From Methylobacterium phyllostachyos (lineage in GTDB: Bacteria; Pseudomonadota; Alphaproteobacteria; Rhizobiales; Beijerinckiaceae), in assembly GCF_900103445.1 (NCBI RefSeq), contig NZ_FNHS01000001.1, positions 124,001 through 188,000 on the forward strand: a DNA stretch of 64,000 bases, in the 5' to 3' direction. Each line of letters opens with the position of its first letter. Within the stretch, counting starts at the first letter, position 1. The translations under genes were made by a program, and so were the position numbers. Below the pieces are notes generated by a model, which was given only the letters and a program-made list of their open reading frames with translations, made no database searches and was not told where the DNA came from. Positions 1 to 9,542 of the stretch are shown in pieces.

Positions 1-741
1 TCGCGAACCGTCCGAAGGCTGCGCGTCCGAGGTCTGGATGCGCAGGGCCGATGTTTCGGCGGGACCGTCGTGCGGCCTGTCGCCATGATCCTCGTTGACG
101 ATGACCACGTGGACGTTGCCGACGAAGGAGATGCGCTTGCCGCTTTCGACCACGTCGAGGGTATCGGCGTTCACGGTCGCGCGGGGGCTCGTGACCGCTA
201 CGGGCTCCTGCGACGTGATCGCGCCGGTCTTGAAGGTCACGGCCGCCGAGCGCAGCCGCGCCTCCTCGCCCTTGTCGGTCCAGATCCGGATGTCCGTCTT
301 GAGGTCGAGGGCCTCTCGGGCGGTGTCGAACAGGCCCGACGCCGCCGACAAGCGGGCGATGCCGCCCTGATCATCGGTAGCGATGTGACCGCGCATCTGC
401 TGCAGCTCGATCAGGCTCGGCTTACGCACGTCCTGCAAGGCGGCATCGGCCGTCACCTCGTAGCCGCGGGTGCCCTGGCGGAAGCCGGCAAGCCGCGGGT
501 TCTCCATGCGGACCTTGGACCCCGCCAGCGTCACTTGGCCGACCGAGACACCCGGGAGCTTGGCCGCGAAGGGATTGAACAGGTAGGCGAGCAGAAGTGC
601 GACCGAGCCACCGGCCGCCACCGGAATCAGCCGGCGCATCGTGCGTACGCGGCCACTGTGGCGGTAGGCCCGGGCATGCGCCCGGGTCCGCGCTGCCGCG
701 ACCGCCTGTCTGGTGCCCGCTTCCGCCTCGACCGGGTTCAT
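1..741 (-). CDS. lptC: LptC-family LPS export protein (3' end cut by window)
   Basis: This frame stays open from an ATG at 741 to the window edge, so the C-terminus is missing (247 codons visible). The N-terminus is basic, followed by one hydrophobic segment at about residues 38-55 (LIPVAAGGSVALLLAYLF). The rest is soluble and beta-rich in character, with phrases such as VSVGQVTLAGSKV and VNADTLDVVESGKRISFVGN. That layout of a single N-terminal anchor and a periplasmic beta-jellyroll is the LptC (YrbK) family, which passes lipopolysaccharide from the LptBFG transporter to LptA. The VNADTLDV...FVGNVHV segment resembles the LptA/LptC beta-strand repeat. In alphaproteobacteria lptA, lptB and rpoN usually follow; they would lie beyond the left edge. 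Family assignment is from recognition of layout and motifs, not a search. Confidence 0.75.
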   Translation of the reverse strand, partial: MNPVEAEAGTRQAVAAARTRAHARAYRHSGRVRTMRRLIPVAAGGSVALLLAYLFNPFAAKLPGVSVGQVTLAGSKVRMENPRLAGFRQGTRGYEVTADAALQDVRKPSLIELQQMRGHIATDDQGGIARLSAASGLFDTAREALDLKTDIRIWTDKGEEARLRSAAVTFKTGAITSQEPVAVTSPRATVNADTLDVVESGKRISFVGNVHVVIVNEDHGDRPHDGPAETSALRIQTSDAQPSDGSR

Positions 742-895
742 GCAGCGTCCGTGAGGCGCGGCAGGCCGCGCGCGAAAGGGATCGGATCAGACGCCTGCGG
801 CCCCCACCGCGCCCGCGCCAGCGACCGGGCAATGCTCCCGGCCAGTGGCGAAGTTATGGCTTCAGCTTTTCCAAATGATCAACCGGACTGGTAAT

Positions 896-939
896 CGTAC
901 CACCGGGATGTGTGTGAAGACACACCTCCCGGTGGTACG
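896..939 (-). terminator. Long perfect hairpin downstream of htpG
   Basis: Positions 896-908 (CGTACCACCGGGA) pair perfectly with 927-939, 13 bp. Inside, GTGTGT (910-915) pairs with ACACAC (920-925) around a GAAG loop, so almost the whole 44 nt folds. It starts 12 nt after the htpG stop codon. There is no clear T-run on the minus strand, so it may act as an mRNA 3'-end stabiliser or a symmetric terminator rather than a classical intrinsic terminator. Confidence 0.6.
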
Positions 940-950
940 TCTTGGGTAGC

Positions 951-2783
951 CTACCCGCTGTGCGCGGCCGCAAGGGCTGCCGCCACTGTCCGGGCGAAGG
1001 CTGCCGGGTCCCGCGGGCTGTCGCCGTCCTGGATGCGGGCGAGGTCGAGCAGGGTGCCGGCCGCCTGCGGCACCTCCGATTCGGGCGCCGCGGCGAGCGC
1101 GCGAATCAGCGGGTGGCGCGGGTTGATCTCCAGAACCGGCTGCCCGGCGCCGGCCCGTCCGGCCCGGCGCATCAGCCGCTGCATCTGCAGATCGGGTCCG
1201 CCGGTGCCGGCCGAGAGCACCACCGCCGAATCGACCAGCCGGTCGGTTGTGCGCACATCCGAAACCTCAGACCCGAGCGCCGTCTTCACGGCGGCGACGA
1301 AAGCGTCGATGCCCTCCGGCGCCTCGGGCTGCTCACCTTCCAGCGCGAACTTCGAGAGGTCGAGCCCACCCTTGGTGATCGAGCGGAGCGGCTTCTCCTC
1401 GAAGGTGCCGAGCTGATCGGGCCAGAAGGCATCGACGTGATCGGAGAGGAGCAGCACCTCCAGGCCCCGGACCTTGAAGCCTTCGAGCTGCGGCGAGGAT
1501 TTCAGCGCCTCGGCGTCGTCGGCGACGAGGTAGTAGATCGCCTCCTGGCCGTCCTTCATGCGCGACACGTAATCGGGCAGCGAAGTCCAGCCCTCGACCG
1601 CGGAGGAGCGGAAGCGCAGCAGCGGTGCGATCTCACCCCGGCGCTCAAAATCCTCGTAGATGCCTTCCTTCAGGACGGGGCCGAAATTCTCCCAGAACGA
1701 CTGGTAGGCCTCGGCATCCTTGGCGCGCGTGGCAAGCTCGGAAACGACGCGGCCCGTGACAGCCCGGCGGATCCGCGCCAGCGCCGGGGTCGATTGCAGC
1801 ATCTCGCGGGAGACGTTGAGCGGCAGGTCCTCGGTATCGACCACACCCTGGACGAAGCGCAGCCACGGCGGCAGCAACTCGGCCTCGTCCGTGATGAACA
1901 TCCGGCGGACATGCAGGCGGACCTTGCTCTGCCGCTCGTTGTCGAGGGCCTGGAACGGCTTCGAGCCCGGGATGAACAGCAGCGCGGAGAATTCGAGCTG
2001 CCCCTCGGCGCGCCAGTGCAGCGTCGCCCAGGGCTTGTCGAAGTTCATGCCGATCGAGCGGTAGAATTCCTCATACTGCTCCTCGGTGACCTCGGACTTC
2101 GCCTTGCGCCAAAGCGCGGTGCCCTGGTTGGCCGATTCATCCTTGCCGTCGCGCACGACCGCAATCGGCACGGTGATGAAATCGGCCCATTTCCGCACGA
2201 GGTGATCGAGGCGATAGGGCTCCAGATACTCGTCGGCATCCTCCTTGAGGTGGAGCACGATGTCGGTGCCGGGCTCGGACCGCGTCGCGGGCTCCAGCGT
2301 GTAGCTGCCCTGCCCCTCCGAGGCCCAGGTCCAGGCCTCGTCGCTGCCGGCGCGGCGCGAGGTGACGGTGACCCGGTCGGCCACCATGAAGGCCGAGTAG
2401 AAGCCGACGCCGAATTGGCCGATCAGGCTCGGGCGATCCTCGGCCTTGGCGGATTCGAGCGTCTGCGAGAAGGCCCGCGTGCCGGAGCGCGCGATGGTGC
2501 CGAGGTTGGTGGCGAGATCCTCCTTGGTCATGCCGATGCCGGCATCCGATACGGTGAGGGTCCGCGCCTCCTTGTCGGGGGCAATGCGGACCTTGGCGTC
2601 CGGCGGCAGAGCGCTCGCCGCCGAGGTCAGGGCCTCGAACCGTCGCCGGTCCATGGCGTCGGCGGCGTTGGCGACGAGTTCGCGCAGGAAGATCTCGCGG
2701 TCGGAGTAGAGCGCGTGCACGACGAGGTCGAGGAGGCGTCCCACCTCCGCCCCGAATTCGTGCCGCTCGATCGTCTCGCTCAC
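951..2783 (-). CDS. htpG: Chaperone HtpG (bacterial Hsp90)
   Basis: ATP-dependent cytosolic chaperone of the Hsp90 family, 610 residues, close to the usual 600-650. The GHKL ATPase site is visible: REL-ANAADA at about 35-42 (Glu and Asn of the N box), SDAGIGM at 79-85, and the lid motif GQFGVGFYS at 122-130. The middle domain carries the familiar NVSREMLQ stretch. The start is GTG, chosen because GGAGG lies 8 nt upstream and the protein begins [14 protein letters not shown] like other HtpG proteins. The N-box sequence [11 protein letters not shown] differs slightly from the common SNASDACDKLR. The gene is downstream of kup on the same strand with a 111-bp gap and is followed by a strong hairpin, so it is probably its own transcription unit. 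Confidence 0.97.
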   Translation of the reverse strand: MSETIERHEFGAEVGRLLDLVVHALYSDREIFLRELVANAADAMDRRRFEALTSAASALPPDAKVRIAPDKEARTLTVSDAGIGMTKEDLATNLGTIARSGTRAFSQTLESAKAEDRPSLIGQFGVGFYSAFMVADRVTVTSRRAGSDEAWTWASEGQGSYTLEPATRSEPGTDIVLHLKEDADEYLEPYRLDHLVRKWADFITVPIAVVRDGKDESANQGTALWRKAKSEVTEEQYEEFYRSIGMNFDKPWATLHWRAEGQLEFSALLFIPGSKPFQALDNERQSKVRLHVRRMFITDEAELLPPWLRFVQGVVDTEDLPLNVSREMLQSTPALARIRRAVTGRVVSELATRAKDAEAYQSFWENFGPVLKEGIYEDFERRGEIAPLLRFRSSAVEGWTSLPDYVSRMKDGQEAIYYLVADDAEALKSSPQLEGFKVRGLEVLLLSDHVDAFWPDQLGTFEEKPLRSITKGGLDLSKFALEGEQPEAPEGIDAFVAAVKTALGSEVSDVRTTDRLVDSAVVLSAGTGGPDLQMQRLMRRAGRAGAGQPVLEINPRHPLIRALAAAPESEVPQAAGTLLDLARIQDGDSPRDPAAFARTVAAALAAAHSG

Positions 2784-2821
2784 GGGTGATGCCTCCGCTG
2801 TGGGGGAAAATTCGCGGTCGC

Positions 2822-2850
2822 GATATGCTGGCGAACGCGGCGGTTTTCAA
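2822..2850 (-). promoter_or_regulatory. Possible htpG promoter
   Basis: In the kup-htpG gap, read on the minus strand, TTGAAA (2850-2845) is followed 17 nt later by CATATC (2827-2822). The -35 matches both the housekeeping consensus and the TTGAA core of heat-shock (RpoH) promoters; the -10 is a weak match to either. Position about 40 nt upstream of the GTG start is suitable. Inference only. Confidence 0.3.
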
Positions 2851-2894
2851 TGCGGAGGGCGGGTGGTTTCGGCGCCTGCTGTGCCGCCGTTGCT

Positions 2895-4883
2895 TCAGAT
2901 CTCGATCTCGGTGCCCACCTCCACGATCTGCCGGGTCGGCAGGCCGAAATGGGCGCCCGTGCGCTCAGCGTTGCGCTTCATGAAGGCGAACAGGCCCTCC
3001 CGCCACGGCGCCATGCCGGGATGGGTCGGCGACGGGATCACCACCTCGTGGCCGACGAAGTAGGTCATGTCCTCCAGGTATTCCGGCGGCAGCAGGCCGC
3101 TCGCCACCGCGCATTGCAGCCCCTCGGGGATCGAGGCGGTCTGCATGAAGCCGTAGCGCAGGACGACGCGCTCCATGCCGGGTGTGTATTTCGAGATGGC
3201 CTTGCGGATCCCCTGTGCCACCAGGGTCACCTGCGCCCGCTCGCTCGCCGGGATGATGGGCTCCTCCTCGTAGAGCACGGTGATCAGCAGGATCCGCTCG
3301 TGCAGGCAGCGGCTGCGCTCCAGCAGGCGGCCGAGCGCCATCGGGATGCCCTCGGTGGCGGCGGTCAGGAAGGCTGCGGTGCCAGGCAGCGTCACGGGCG
3401 GGTGGGTGGCGAGCTGGCTGAGGAAGGTTGCCTCGGACATCCGCATGGTCTGCCGGACGGATTCGAGGACGTGGTTGCCCTTCATCCAGGTCAGCATCAG
3501 GAACGCGACTGCGCCGGCGAGCAGCAGCGGAAACCAGCCGCCTTCGAGCAGCTTCACGCTGTTGGCGGCGAAGAAGACGGCGTCAATGCCGAGGAAGAAG
3601 CCGTTCACCGCGAAGACCAGGATCGGGTTATAGCCCCAGCGGAGCGCGATGAGCGCGGCGAGCAGGGTGGTGATGCCCATCAGTGCCGAGACCGCGATAC
3701 CGTAGGCCCCGGCGAGCGCATCGGAGGAGCCGAACACCACGACCGCGGTGAGCGTCGCGCCGGCGAGCAGCCAGTTCACCGCCGGCACGTAGATCTGGCC
3801 GCGCTCATCCTGATCGGTGTGCACCACCCGCATCATCGGCATGAAGCCGAGCTGGATCGATTGCTGGGTCAGCGAATAGACCCCCGAAATGACCGCTTGC
3901 GAGGCGATGACGGTGGCCATCGTGGCCAAAGCCACCAGCGGATAATGCGCCCAGTCCGGCGCCAGGAGATAGAACGGGTTCTCGATCGCGGCCGGATTCG
4001 CGATGATCAGCGCGCCCTGTCCGCAATAGTGGATGAGGAGTGCCGGCAGCACGAGGGCGAACCACGCGATCCGGATCGCCGGGGCGCCGAAATGGCCGAG
4101 ATCGGCATACATCGCCTCGCCGCCCGTCACCGCCAGGAACGCCGCCCCGAGCATCAGGAAGCTGACGTGCCAGCCGGCATGGAGCAGGAAATCCACCGCC
4201 CGCCAGGGATTGACCGCCGCCAGGATCTCGGGCGTGCGCAGGATGCTGGGGATCGCGAGCAGCACCAGAACCCCGAACCAGACCAGCATCACAGGTCCGA
4301 ACACGCGGCCGATGGCGGCGACGCCCTTGTGCTGGACGAGGAACAGCCCGACCAGGATCACGATCGTGATCGGCACAACGTACGGCCCGAGCGCGGGCGC
4401 ATCGACCTTCAGGCCCTCGATCGCCGAGAGCACCGAGATCGCTGGCGTGATCGCCCCGTCGCCGTAGAGCAAGGCTGCGCCCACCAACCCGACCACCAGT
4501 AACAGCGCCTTCCACGAGCCGGGCCGTGCCTGCCGTGCGCCGAGCAGCGCCAGCATGGCCACGATGCCGCCCTCGCCGCGGTTGTCGGCCCGCAGGATCA
4601 GCACCGCGTATTTGAGCGACACGATTAGGATCAGCGACCACAGGATCAGCGAGACCGCGCCGGTCGCGGCCGCCGGCACCGAGGCGCCACCGCTGGTGGC
4701 GGCCTTCACGGCTTCCTTGAACGCGTAGAGCGGGCTCGTGCCGATGTCGCCGTACACCACCCCCAGCGCGCCGAGCATCAGCGCCGCGCCGGGGCCGTGC
4801 CGGACCGCCCCGGGCTTGCGCGGCACGCGCGCCACCGGAAGACCGACCGCCGGGGCAGCCGCGGAATGCAGGGCTTGGCTCAC
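2895..4883 (-). CDS. kup: Kup-type potassium uptake protein
   Basis: Inner-membrane low-affinity K+ uptake system of the KUP/HAK/KT family, likely K+/H+ symport. The diagnostic GDIGTSPLYA motif lies at about residues 45-54, followed by roughly a dozen hydrophobic segments (for example LILWSLILIVSLKYAVLIL, ITIVILVGLFLV, VLVLLAIPSIL) and a cytosolic C-terminal domain of about 170 residues. A longer frame is open to an ATG at 4973, but that adds residues unlike any Kup. The GTG at 4883 gives 662 residues, near the family norm of 620-650, and the protein then begins VSQALHSAAA; no strong ribosome binding site distinguishes the choices. The gene lies 3' of nadC on the same strand with about 160 bp between them. 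Several alphaproteobacteria carry multiple kup copies, so a number suffix is not assigned. Confidence 0.93.
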   Translation of the reverse strand: MSQALHSAAAPAVGLPVARVPRKPGAVRHGPGAALMLGALGVVYGDIGTSPLYAFKEAVKAATSGGASVPAAATGAVSLILWSLILIVSLKYAVLILRADNRGEGGIVAMLALLGARQARPGSWKALLLVVGLVGAALLYGDGAITPAISVLSAIEGLKVDAPALGPYVVPITIVILVGLFLVQHKGVAAIGRVFGPVMLVWFGVLVLLAIPSILRTPEILAAVNPWRAVDFLLHAGWHVSFLMLGAAFLAVTGGEAMYADLGHFGAPAIRIAWFALVLPALLIHYCGQGALIIANPAAIENPFYLLAPDWAHYPLVALATMATVIASQAVISGVYSLTQQSIQLGFMPMMRVVHTDQDERGQIYVPAVNWLLAGATLTAVVVFGSSDALAGAYGIAVSALMGITTLLAALIALRWGYNPILVFAVNGFFLGIDAVFFAANSVKLLEGGWFPLLLAGAVAFLMLTWMKGNHVLESVRQTMRMSEATFLSQLATHPPVTLPGTAAFLTAATEGIPMALGRLLERSRCLHERILLITVLYEEEPIIPASERAQVTLVAQGIRKAISKYTPGMERVVLRYGFMQTASIPEGLQCAVASGLLPPEYLEDMTYFVGHEVVIPSPTHPGMAPWREGLFAFMKRNAERTGAHFGLPTRQIVEVGTEIEI

Positions 4884-5044
4884 GGGCTGGTCCAGTCGAT
4901 GGCGTCGCGTTTCACGAAACCATAGCGCGTCGGTTGCGCCGCGATAGACGCCGATCAACTCCGCGGCGACCACGCCAAAGACTTGTCACCCGAACGTGAT
5001 GACACTGGCGTGTCCGCCCCGATCGACCTCCCGAAGGCGGCCGA

Positions 5045-5917
5045 TCAGGCGGCGTCGAGGCCCAAATCGATGATCGCCGCCGAGTGGGTAATCCAGCCGC
5101 AGGAGATCAGGTCGACGCCCGAGGCCGCCACCGCCCCCACGGTCTCGCGAGTGATCCGGCCCGAGGCCTCGGAGAGGGCGCGACCGTCGATCATGGCCAC
5201 CGCGCGGGCGAGCTGGTCGGGGCTCATATTGTCGAGGAGCACGGCATCGACTCCGATCGACAGGGCCTCCTCAAGCTGCTCCAGGCTGTCGACCTCGCAC
5301 TCGATCTTGACGAGGTGTCCGGCTCGGGCGCGGGCCCGCTCGATTGCCGGCACGATGCCGCCGGCCACCGCCACGTGGTTGTCCTTGATCAGCACGGCGT
5401 CGTCGAGGCCAAAGCGGTGGTTCGAGCCGCCGCCGGCGCGGACCGCGTGCTTCTCCAGGGCGCGCAGGCCAGGCGTGGTCTTGCGGGTGCAGACGATCGA
5501 GGCCTTGCCGTGCGGACGCGCCGCCTCGACCAGGCCGTGGGTGGCGGTGGCCACGCCCGACATCCGGCAGAGCAGGTTCAGCGCCACACGCTCGGCGGTG
5601 AGGATCGCTCGGGCCGGCCCTTCGAGGCGCAGCACCACGTCGCCCGGTGCCACGCGCGCCCCGTCCCCGCGCTCGACCGTGACGGTCACGGTGGGATCGA
5701 CCAGCGCGAACGCGATGGCCGCGGCATCGGTGCCGGAAATGACGCCGTCCTGGCGCGAGGCGATCACGCCGCGCATCCGCTCGCCCGGGGGCACGATGGC
5801 GTCGGTGGTGATGTCGCCCGCCCGGCCGAGATCCTCCAGCAGGGCGGCGCGGACCACCGGCTCCACCAGGAGGTGCGGCAGGGGAAGGATCTCTTCGGAG
5901 AGGACCGATCGGGTCAT
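5045..5917 (-). CDS. nadC: Nicotinate-nucleotide pyrophosphorylase (carboxylating)
   Basis: Third enzyme of de novo NAD synthesis: converts quinolinate plus PRPP to nicotinate mononucleotide, CO2 and pyrophosphate. The 290-residue length is typical. The QPRTase signature is intact: TRKTTPGLR, then EKHAVRAGGGSNHR, then LIKDNH, and later IECEVDSLEQ and VLLDNM for the phosphoribosyl/quinolinate site. The ATG at 5917 overlaps the nadB stop as ATGA, so translation is coupled. This is the last gene of nadA-nadB-nadC. The C-terminal SGVDLISCGWITHSA is the usual end of the barrel. Confidence 0.97.
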   Translation of the reverse strand: MTRSVLSEEILPLPHLLVEPVVRAALLEDLGRAGDITTDAIVPPGERMRGVIASRQDGVISGTDAAAIAFALVDPTVTVTVERGDGARVAPGDVVLRLEGPARAILTAERVALNLLCRMSGVATATHGLVEAARPHGKASIVCTRKTTPGLRALEKHAVRAGGGSNHRFGLDDAVLIKDNHVAVAGGIVPAIERARARAGHLVKIECEVDSLEQLEEALSIGVDAVLLDNMSPDQLARAVAMIDGRALSEASGRITRETVGAVAASGVDLISCGWITHSAAIIDLGLDAA

Positions 5918-7437
5918 GGCGTCAGCGCTTTCTCGGCGGACGGGATTGCCTGAGGTGAGGCGGTCAGTTCGGCCAGCGTGGTCTCGGTGTGCCTGGACGA
6001 GGCAAGGTGGGGGAAGTCGCTGCGCCAGTGGGCGCCGCGGCTCTCGTGGCGGGCGAGCGCGCCGCGGGCGATGAGCAGGGCCACCAGGGCGGCGTCGCAG
6101 GTTTCCGCCTTCGGCTCCAGTTCGGCCACGGCCTCGGCGAGCCCGGCGGCGTCGCGCACGACGCCGACCTTGCTCTCCATCAGCGCCCGCAGCGCCGGCA
6201 GGTCGCTGCCGGGGCGCAGGGTCACGGCCTCGGGCACGATGGCGGCGGGCGGCGGCGCGTCGAGCCCGTCGGCGATGAAGCGGGCATAGGCCAAGCCCTC
6301 CAGCAGGGAGTTGCTGGCCAGCCGGTTCGCGCCATGCAGCCCCGTCGAGGAAACCTCGCCGCACGCGTAAAGGCCCGGCACCGAGGTGGCGCCGTGCCGG
6401 TCCACCTTGACGCCGCCCATGTGGTAGTGCGCCGCCGGGCGGACCGGGATCGGCTGCACCGCCGGGTCGATGCCGGCGGCGGCGCAGAGTCCCGCCACCG
6501 TCGGGAAGCGCGTCGGCATCGCGGCGCCCAGCGCCCCCCGTACGTCGAGGTAGACTGTGCGGCCGCGCTGAAGCGCCTGGAAGATGCCCCGGGCGACCAC
6601 GTCGCGCGGCGCGAGATCGCCGCCCGCGATGCCGGCCATCACGGCGGCGCCGGTCTCGTCGATCAGGCGGGCACCCTCCCCGCGCAGGGCCTCGGTGGCG
6701 AGCGGCATCGGATCGGCGCCGGCCGCGATGGCGGTCGGGTGGAACTGCACGAACTCCATGTCGCGCATCACCGCGCCGGCCCGGGCGGCGAGGGCCAGCC
6801 CGCGGCCGACGGCGCCCGGCGGGTTGGTGGTTGCCGCATAGAGCGCCCCGACGCCGCCGGTGGCGAGCACCGCCGCACGGGCAGGGATGCGGAACAGGGC
6901 GCCGTCGCGTTCGGCGACGATGCCGGCCACGGCCCCGTTCGTATCACGCAGCAGATCGCACGCACGTGCCGTGACGATCTCGACGGAGGGCGCCCCCAGC
7001 ACCGCCCGAACCAGCCCTTCGAGAACGCGGGCGCCGGTCGCGTCACCGCCGGAGCGGACGATGCGGCGGCGGCCATGCGCGGCCTCGAGCCCGAGGGCCA
7101 GCGCGCCGTCGTCGGTCCGATCGAACGGCACGCCGATCCGCACCAGCCAGTCGATGAGCGCCGGACCTTCCTGGGCGACGCGGAGCGCGACGTCGGGCTC
7201 GGTCAGCCCGGCGCCGGCGGCTTCCGTATCGGCGGCGTGAAATTCCGCCGCGTCGTCGGCGCCCATTGCGGCGGCGATGCCGCCCTGGGCCCAGCCGGTG
7301 GCGGTCCCGAGGCCGAGCGCGGAGGCGGTGACCAGCGTCACCGGACGGGGAGCGAGGCGCAGCGCGACGCTCAGGCCCGCGACGCCGCCGCCGACCACGA
7401 CAACGCGGTCGGCATTGTTGGGGGAGATGGCGTTCAT
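5914..7437 (-). CDS. nadB: L-aspartate oxidase
   Basis: FAD enzyme that oxidises L-aspartate to iminoaspartate, which NadA condenses with dihydroxyacetone phosphate to give quinolinate. It has 507 residues, the usual length. The N-terminal dinucleotide motif [15 protein letters not shown] sits at about residues 12-26. The succinate-dehydrogenase/fumarate-reductase flavoprotein signature appears as FVQFHPTA, and near the FAD the [15 protein letters not shown] motif marks aspartate oxidases. The start ATG at 7437 overlaps the nadA stop (ATGA) and the gene overlaps nadC the same way, so the three reading frames are coupled. The C-terminal helical domain ends in a short variable tail. Confidence 0.97.
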   Translation of the reverse strand: MNAISPNNADRVVVVGGGVAGLSVALRLAPRPVTLVTASALGLGTATGWAQGGIAAAMGADDAAEFHAADTEAAGAGLTEPDVALRVAQEGPALIDWLVRIGVPFDRTDDGALALGLEAAHGRRRIVRSGGDATGARVLEGLVRAVLGAPSVEIVTARACDLLRDTNGAVAGIVAERDGALFRIPARAAVLATGGVGALYAATTNPPGAVGRGLALAARAGAVMRDMEFVQFHPTAIAAGADPMPLATEALRGEGARLIDETGAAVMAGIAGGDLAPRDVVARGIFQALQRGRTVYLDVRGALGAAMPTRFPTVAGLCAAAGIDPAVQPIPVRPAAHYHMGGVKVDRHGATSVPGLYACGEVSSTGLHGANRLASNSLLEGLAYARFIADGLDAPPPAAIVPEAVTLRPGSDLPALRALMESKVGVVRDAAGLAEAVAELEPKAETCDAALVALLIARGALARHESRGAHWRSDFPHLASSRHTETTLAELTASPQAIPSAEKALTP

Positions 7438-8450
7438 CGCGTGCGCACCTGAAGCATGCGTTCCACCGCCGCCCGGGCGCGGTCGGCGAGCGCCGGATCG
7501 ACGGTGACCTCGTGGGTCATCGTCTCGAGCGAGCGGCGGATGTTGCGAAGGCTCATCCGCTTCATGTGCGGGCACATGTTGCAGGGCTTGATGAACTCGA
7601 TATCCGGGTTCTGCGCCGCGATGTTGTCGGCCATCGAGCATTCGGTGACGAGCACCACCTGCTTCGGCCGCTTCTCGACGACGAAGTCCATCATCATGGC
7701 AGTGGAGCCGGAGAAATCCGACTCGGCGACCACGTCCGGCGGGCATTCGGGGTGCGCGATGACGGTGACGCCGGGATAGCTGTCTCGGACGTCGCGGATA
7801 TCGGCCGGGGTGAAGCGCTCGTGCACCTCGCAGTGGCCGGCCCAGGTCAGGATCTCGACCTCCGGTATCTCCGCCTGGACGTTCTGCGCCAGGAACTCGT
7901 CCGGGATCATCAGCACCCGGGGGGCGTTCAGCGACTTCACCACCGCGACGGCATTGCCGGAGGTGCAGCACAGGTCGGACTCGGCCTTCACGGCGGCCGA
8001 GGTGTTCACGTAGGTGACGATCGGAACGCCGGGGTACTTGGCGCGCAAGCCGCGCACATCCGCGGCGGTGATCGAATCGGCCAGCGAGCAGCCCGCGCCC
8101 ATGTCGGGGATCAGCACGGTCTTGGCCGGGTTCAGCAGCTTGGCCGTCTCGGCCATGAAGTGGACGCCCGCCAGCACGATCACGTCGGCATCGACGGTTA
8201 CCGCCTCGCGCGCCAACGCCAAGCTGTCGCCGACGATGTCCGCCACCGTGTGGAAGATCTCCGGCGCTTGGTAGTTGTGCGCCAGGATCACCGCGTTGCG
8301 CTCCCGCTTCAGGCGCAGGATCGCCTCGATATCCGGAGCGAGCGCTGGCCACTCGATCGCCGGAACGTGCCGGCTGACGCGGGCGTAGAGATCCGGAAGC
8401 GGCAGGCCCGGGATGGGTGCGCGGGAGACGGGTGCAACGGTCGCCGCCAT
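7434..8450 (-). CDS. nadA: Quinolinate synthase A
   Basis: [4Fe-4S] enzyme that condenses iminoaspartate with dihydroxyacetone phosphate to quinolinate. The three cluster cysteines are recognisable in AGCSLAD (about C121), AGHCEVH (C207) and the [10 protein letters not shown] region (C290 or C293). The ATG at 8450 is preferred because GGAGG lies 5 nt upstream; it gives 338 residues starting [10 protein letters not shown]. In-frame ATGs at 8462 and 8480 also exist, but the 8480 one is the end of the operator palindrome. First gene of nadABC; two inverted repeats upstream suggest repression by a NAD-responsive regulator that is not in the window. Confidence 0.96.
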   Translation of the reverse strand: MAATVAPVSRAPIPGLPLPDLYARVSRHVPAIEWPALAPDIEAILRLKRERNAVILAHNYQAPEIFHTVADIVGDSLALAREAVTVDADVIVLAGVHFMAETAKLLNPAKTVLIPDMGAGCSLADSITAADVRGLRAKYPGVPIVTYVNTSAAVKAESDLCCTSGNAVAVVKSLNAPRVLMIPDEFLAQNVQAEIPEVEILTWAGHCEVHERFTPADIRDVRDSYPGVTVIAHPECPPDVVAESDFSGSTAMMMDFVVEKRPKQVVLVTECSMADNIAAQNPDIEFIKPCNMCPHMKRMSLRNIRRSLETMTHEVTVDPALADRARAAVERMLQVRTR

Positions 8451-8463
8451 GGCGTCCTCCATT

Positions 8464-8480
8464 ATGCTCAGTTTGAGCAT
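8464..8480. promoter_or_regulatory. Operator-like palindrome upstream of nadA (site 1)
   Basis: ATGCTCA-GTT-TGAGCAT is a perfect 7-3-7 inverted repeat just 14 bp before the chosen nadA ATG. Its position over the likely transcription start or leader suits a repressor site. Alphaproteobacteria are known to control nadABC through NadQ-type repressors; assigning this site to NadQ is my inference. Confidence 0.65.
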
Positions 8481-8522
8481 TGTGCCGCCTAACTTATGGG
8501 GGCTGGGGACGCCTGTCTAGAT

Positions 8523-8539
8523 ATGCTAGCTCTGAGCAT
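8523..8539. promoter_or_regulatory. Operator-like repeat upstream of nadA (site 2)
   Basis: ATGCTAG-CTC-TGAGCAT has the same length and spacing as the perfect palindrome centred 59 bp away, with one degraded half-site (ATGCTAG instead of ATGCTCA). Two similar sites upstream of one operon suggest cooperative binding by one regulator. Confidence 0.55.
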
Positions 8540-8588
8540 AAATGTTTTGCGGCGCGGTGTCATGGTGCGCCGCCGAAGGGGGAATAGG

Positions 8589-9413
8589 TCAGCAGAAGGT
8601 TGCCGGGTCGGGCCCGATGCGGCCATCGGGCCGGTCAAGGGCGGCGATCCGATCCATCTCCTGGGGCGTGAGTTCGAAGTCGAACAGCGCGATATTCTCG
8701 ACGATGCGCTCGGGCCGCGCTGTCTTCGGGATCGCCACGCAGCCGATCTGCAGCTGCCAGCGTAGGATCACCTGCGCGGCGGTCTTTCTGTGCGTCTTCG
8801 CGATCGCGAGAATGGCCGGGTCGTTCAGCTCCTTGCCCTGGCCGAGCGGGCTCCACGCCTCGGTCACGATCCCGTGACGCCTGTCGTCTTCCCGCGGCGC
8901 CTTGCGCTGGAAATGCGGGTGCAGCTCGATCTGGTTCACGGCCGGGGTGACGCCGGTCTCCGCCACCAGCGTGGCGATGTGCTCGGGCGTGAAGTTCGAG
9001 ACGCCGATCGACTTCGCGCGCCCTTCCTTCTGCAGCTCGATCAGGGTCTTCCAAGTCTCGACGAACAGGCGCCGCTGCGGACACGGCCAGTGGATCAGAT
9101 AGAGATCGACGTAAGGCAGGCCGAGGCGCGTCAGGCTCTCGTCGAAGGCGCGCCGCGCTACGTCCCTGCCCTGGCGGTCATTCCAGAGCTTGGTGGTGAG
9201 GAAAATGTCGTCCCGCGAAACCTGCGCGTCGCGGACCGCGCGGCCCACGCCGGCCTCGTTGCCGTAGGCTGCGGCGGTGTCGATCAGGCGGTAGCCGGCT
9301 TGGAGCGCTTTGCCGACGAGGTCGGGCGCCTGCGAATCAGAGAGCTGCCAGCAGCCATAGCCAAGCTGCGGGATACGGCGCCCGTCATTGAGGGCGAGAG
9401 TCGGGACTGCCAT
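8589..9413 (-). CDS. Aldo/keto reductase (2,5-diketo-D-gluconate reductase-like)
   Basis: NADPH-dependent cytosolic reductase of the AKR superfamily, 274 residues. The catalytic tetrad is present: Asp45 and Tyr50 in RLIDTAAAYGNE, Lys75 in LTTKLWN and His108 in LYLIHWP. The AKR signatures GVSNFTPEHI and, near the C-terminus, VAIPKTARPERIVEN (NADP phosphate binding) are also there. Closest in feel to the DkgA/DkgB group; the physiological substrate cannot be read from sequence. The ATG at 9413 is chosen over an in-frame TTG at 9434 since CGGAG lies about 9 nt upstream and the protein then begins MAVPTLALNDGR. The gene stands alone upstream of the nadA control region. Confidence 0.92.
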   Translation of the reverse strand: MAVPTLALNDGRRIPQLGYGCWQLSDSQAPDLVGKALQAGYRLIDTAAAYGNEAGVGRAVRDAQVSRDDIFLTTKLWNDRQGRDVARRAFDESLTRLGLPYVDLYLIHWPCPQRRLFVETWKTLIELQKEGRAKSIGVSNFTPEHIATLVAETGVTPAVNQIELHPHFQRKAPREDDRRHGIVTEAWSPLGQGKELNDPAILAIAKTHRKTAAQVILRWQLQIGCVAIPKTARPERIVENIALFDFELTPQEMDRIAALDRPDGRIGPDPATFC

Positions 9414-9542
9414 GCGGAAACGCTCCGGGGACAAACATCGACCGCCTCACCATGCGAAGAGCGCAGCCGTCGAACAAGTGCGGACGGCGCACGCCGGATC
9501 CCGTCAGCGCGTGAAACGCCGCGTCGCGGGTCGACCGCCTGT

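Noticed and set aside
2850..4502. 550-codon open frame antisense to kup
   Set aside because: It is the mirror of a high-GC gene: long, His/Arg/Asp-rich, with no domain, and the minus-strand frame is a clear Kup transporter. The same holds for long open frames opposite htpG, nadB, clpB, lon, clpX and paoC.
4884..4973. Upstream ATG start for kup
   Set aside because: The added 30 residues are unlike any Kup N-terminus and make the protein longer than the family; the GTG at 4883 fits better.
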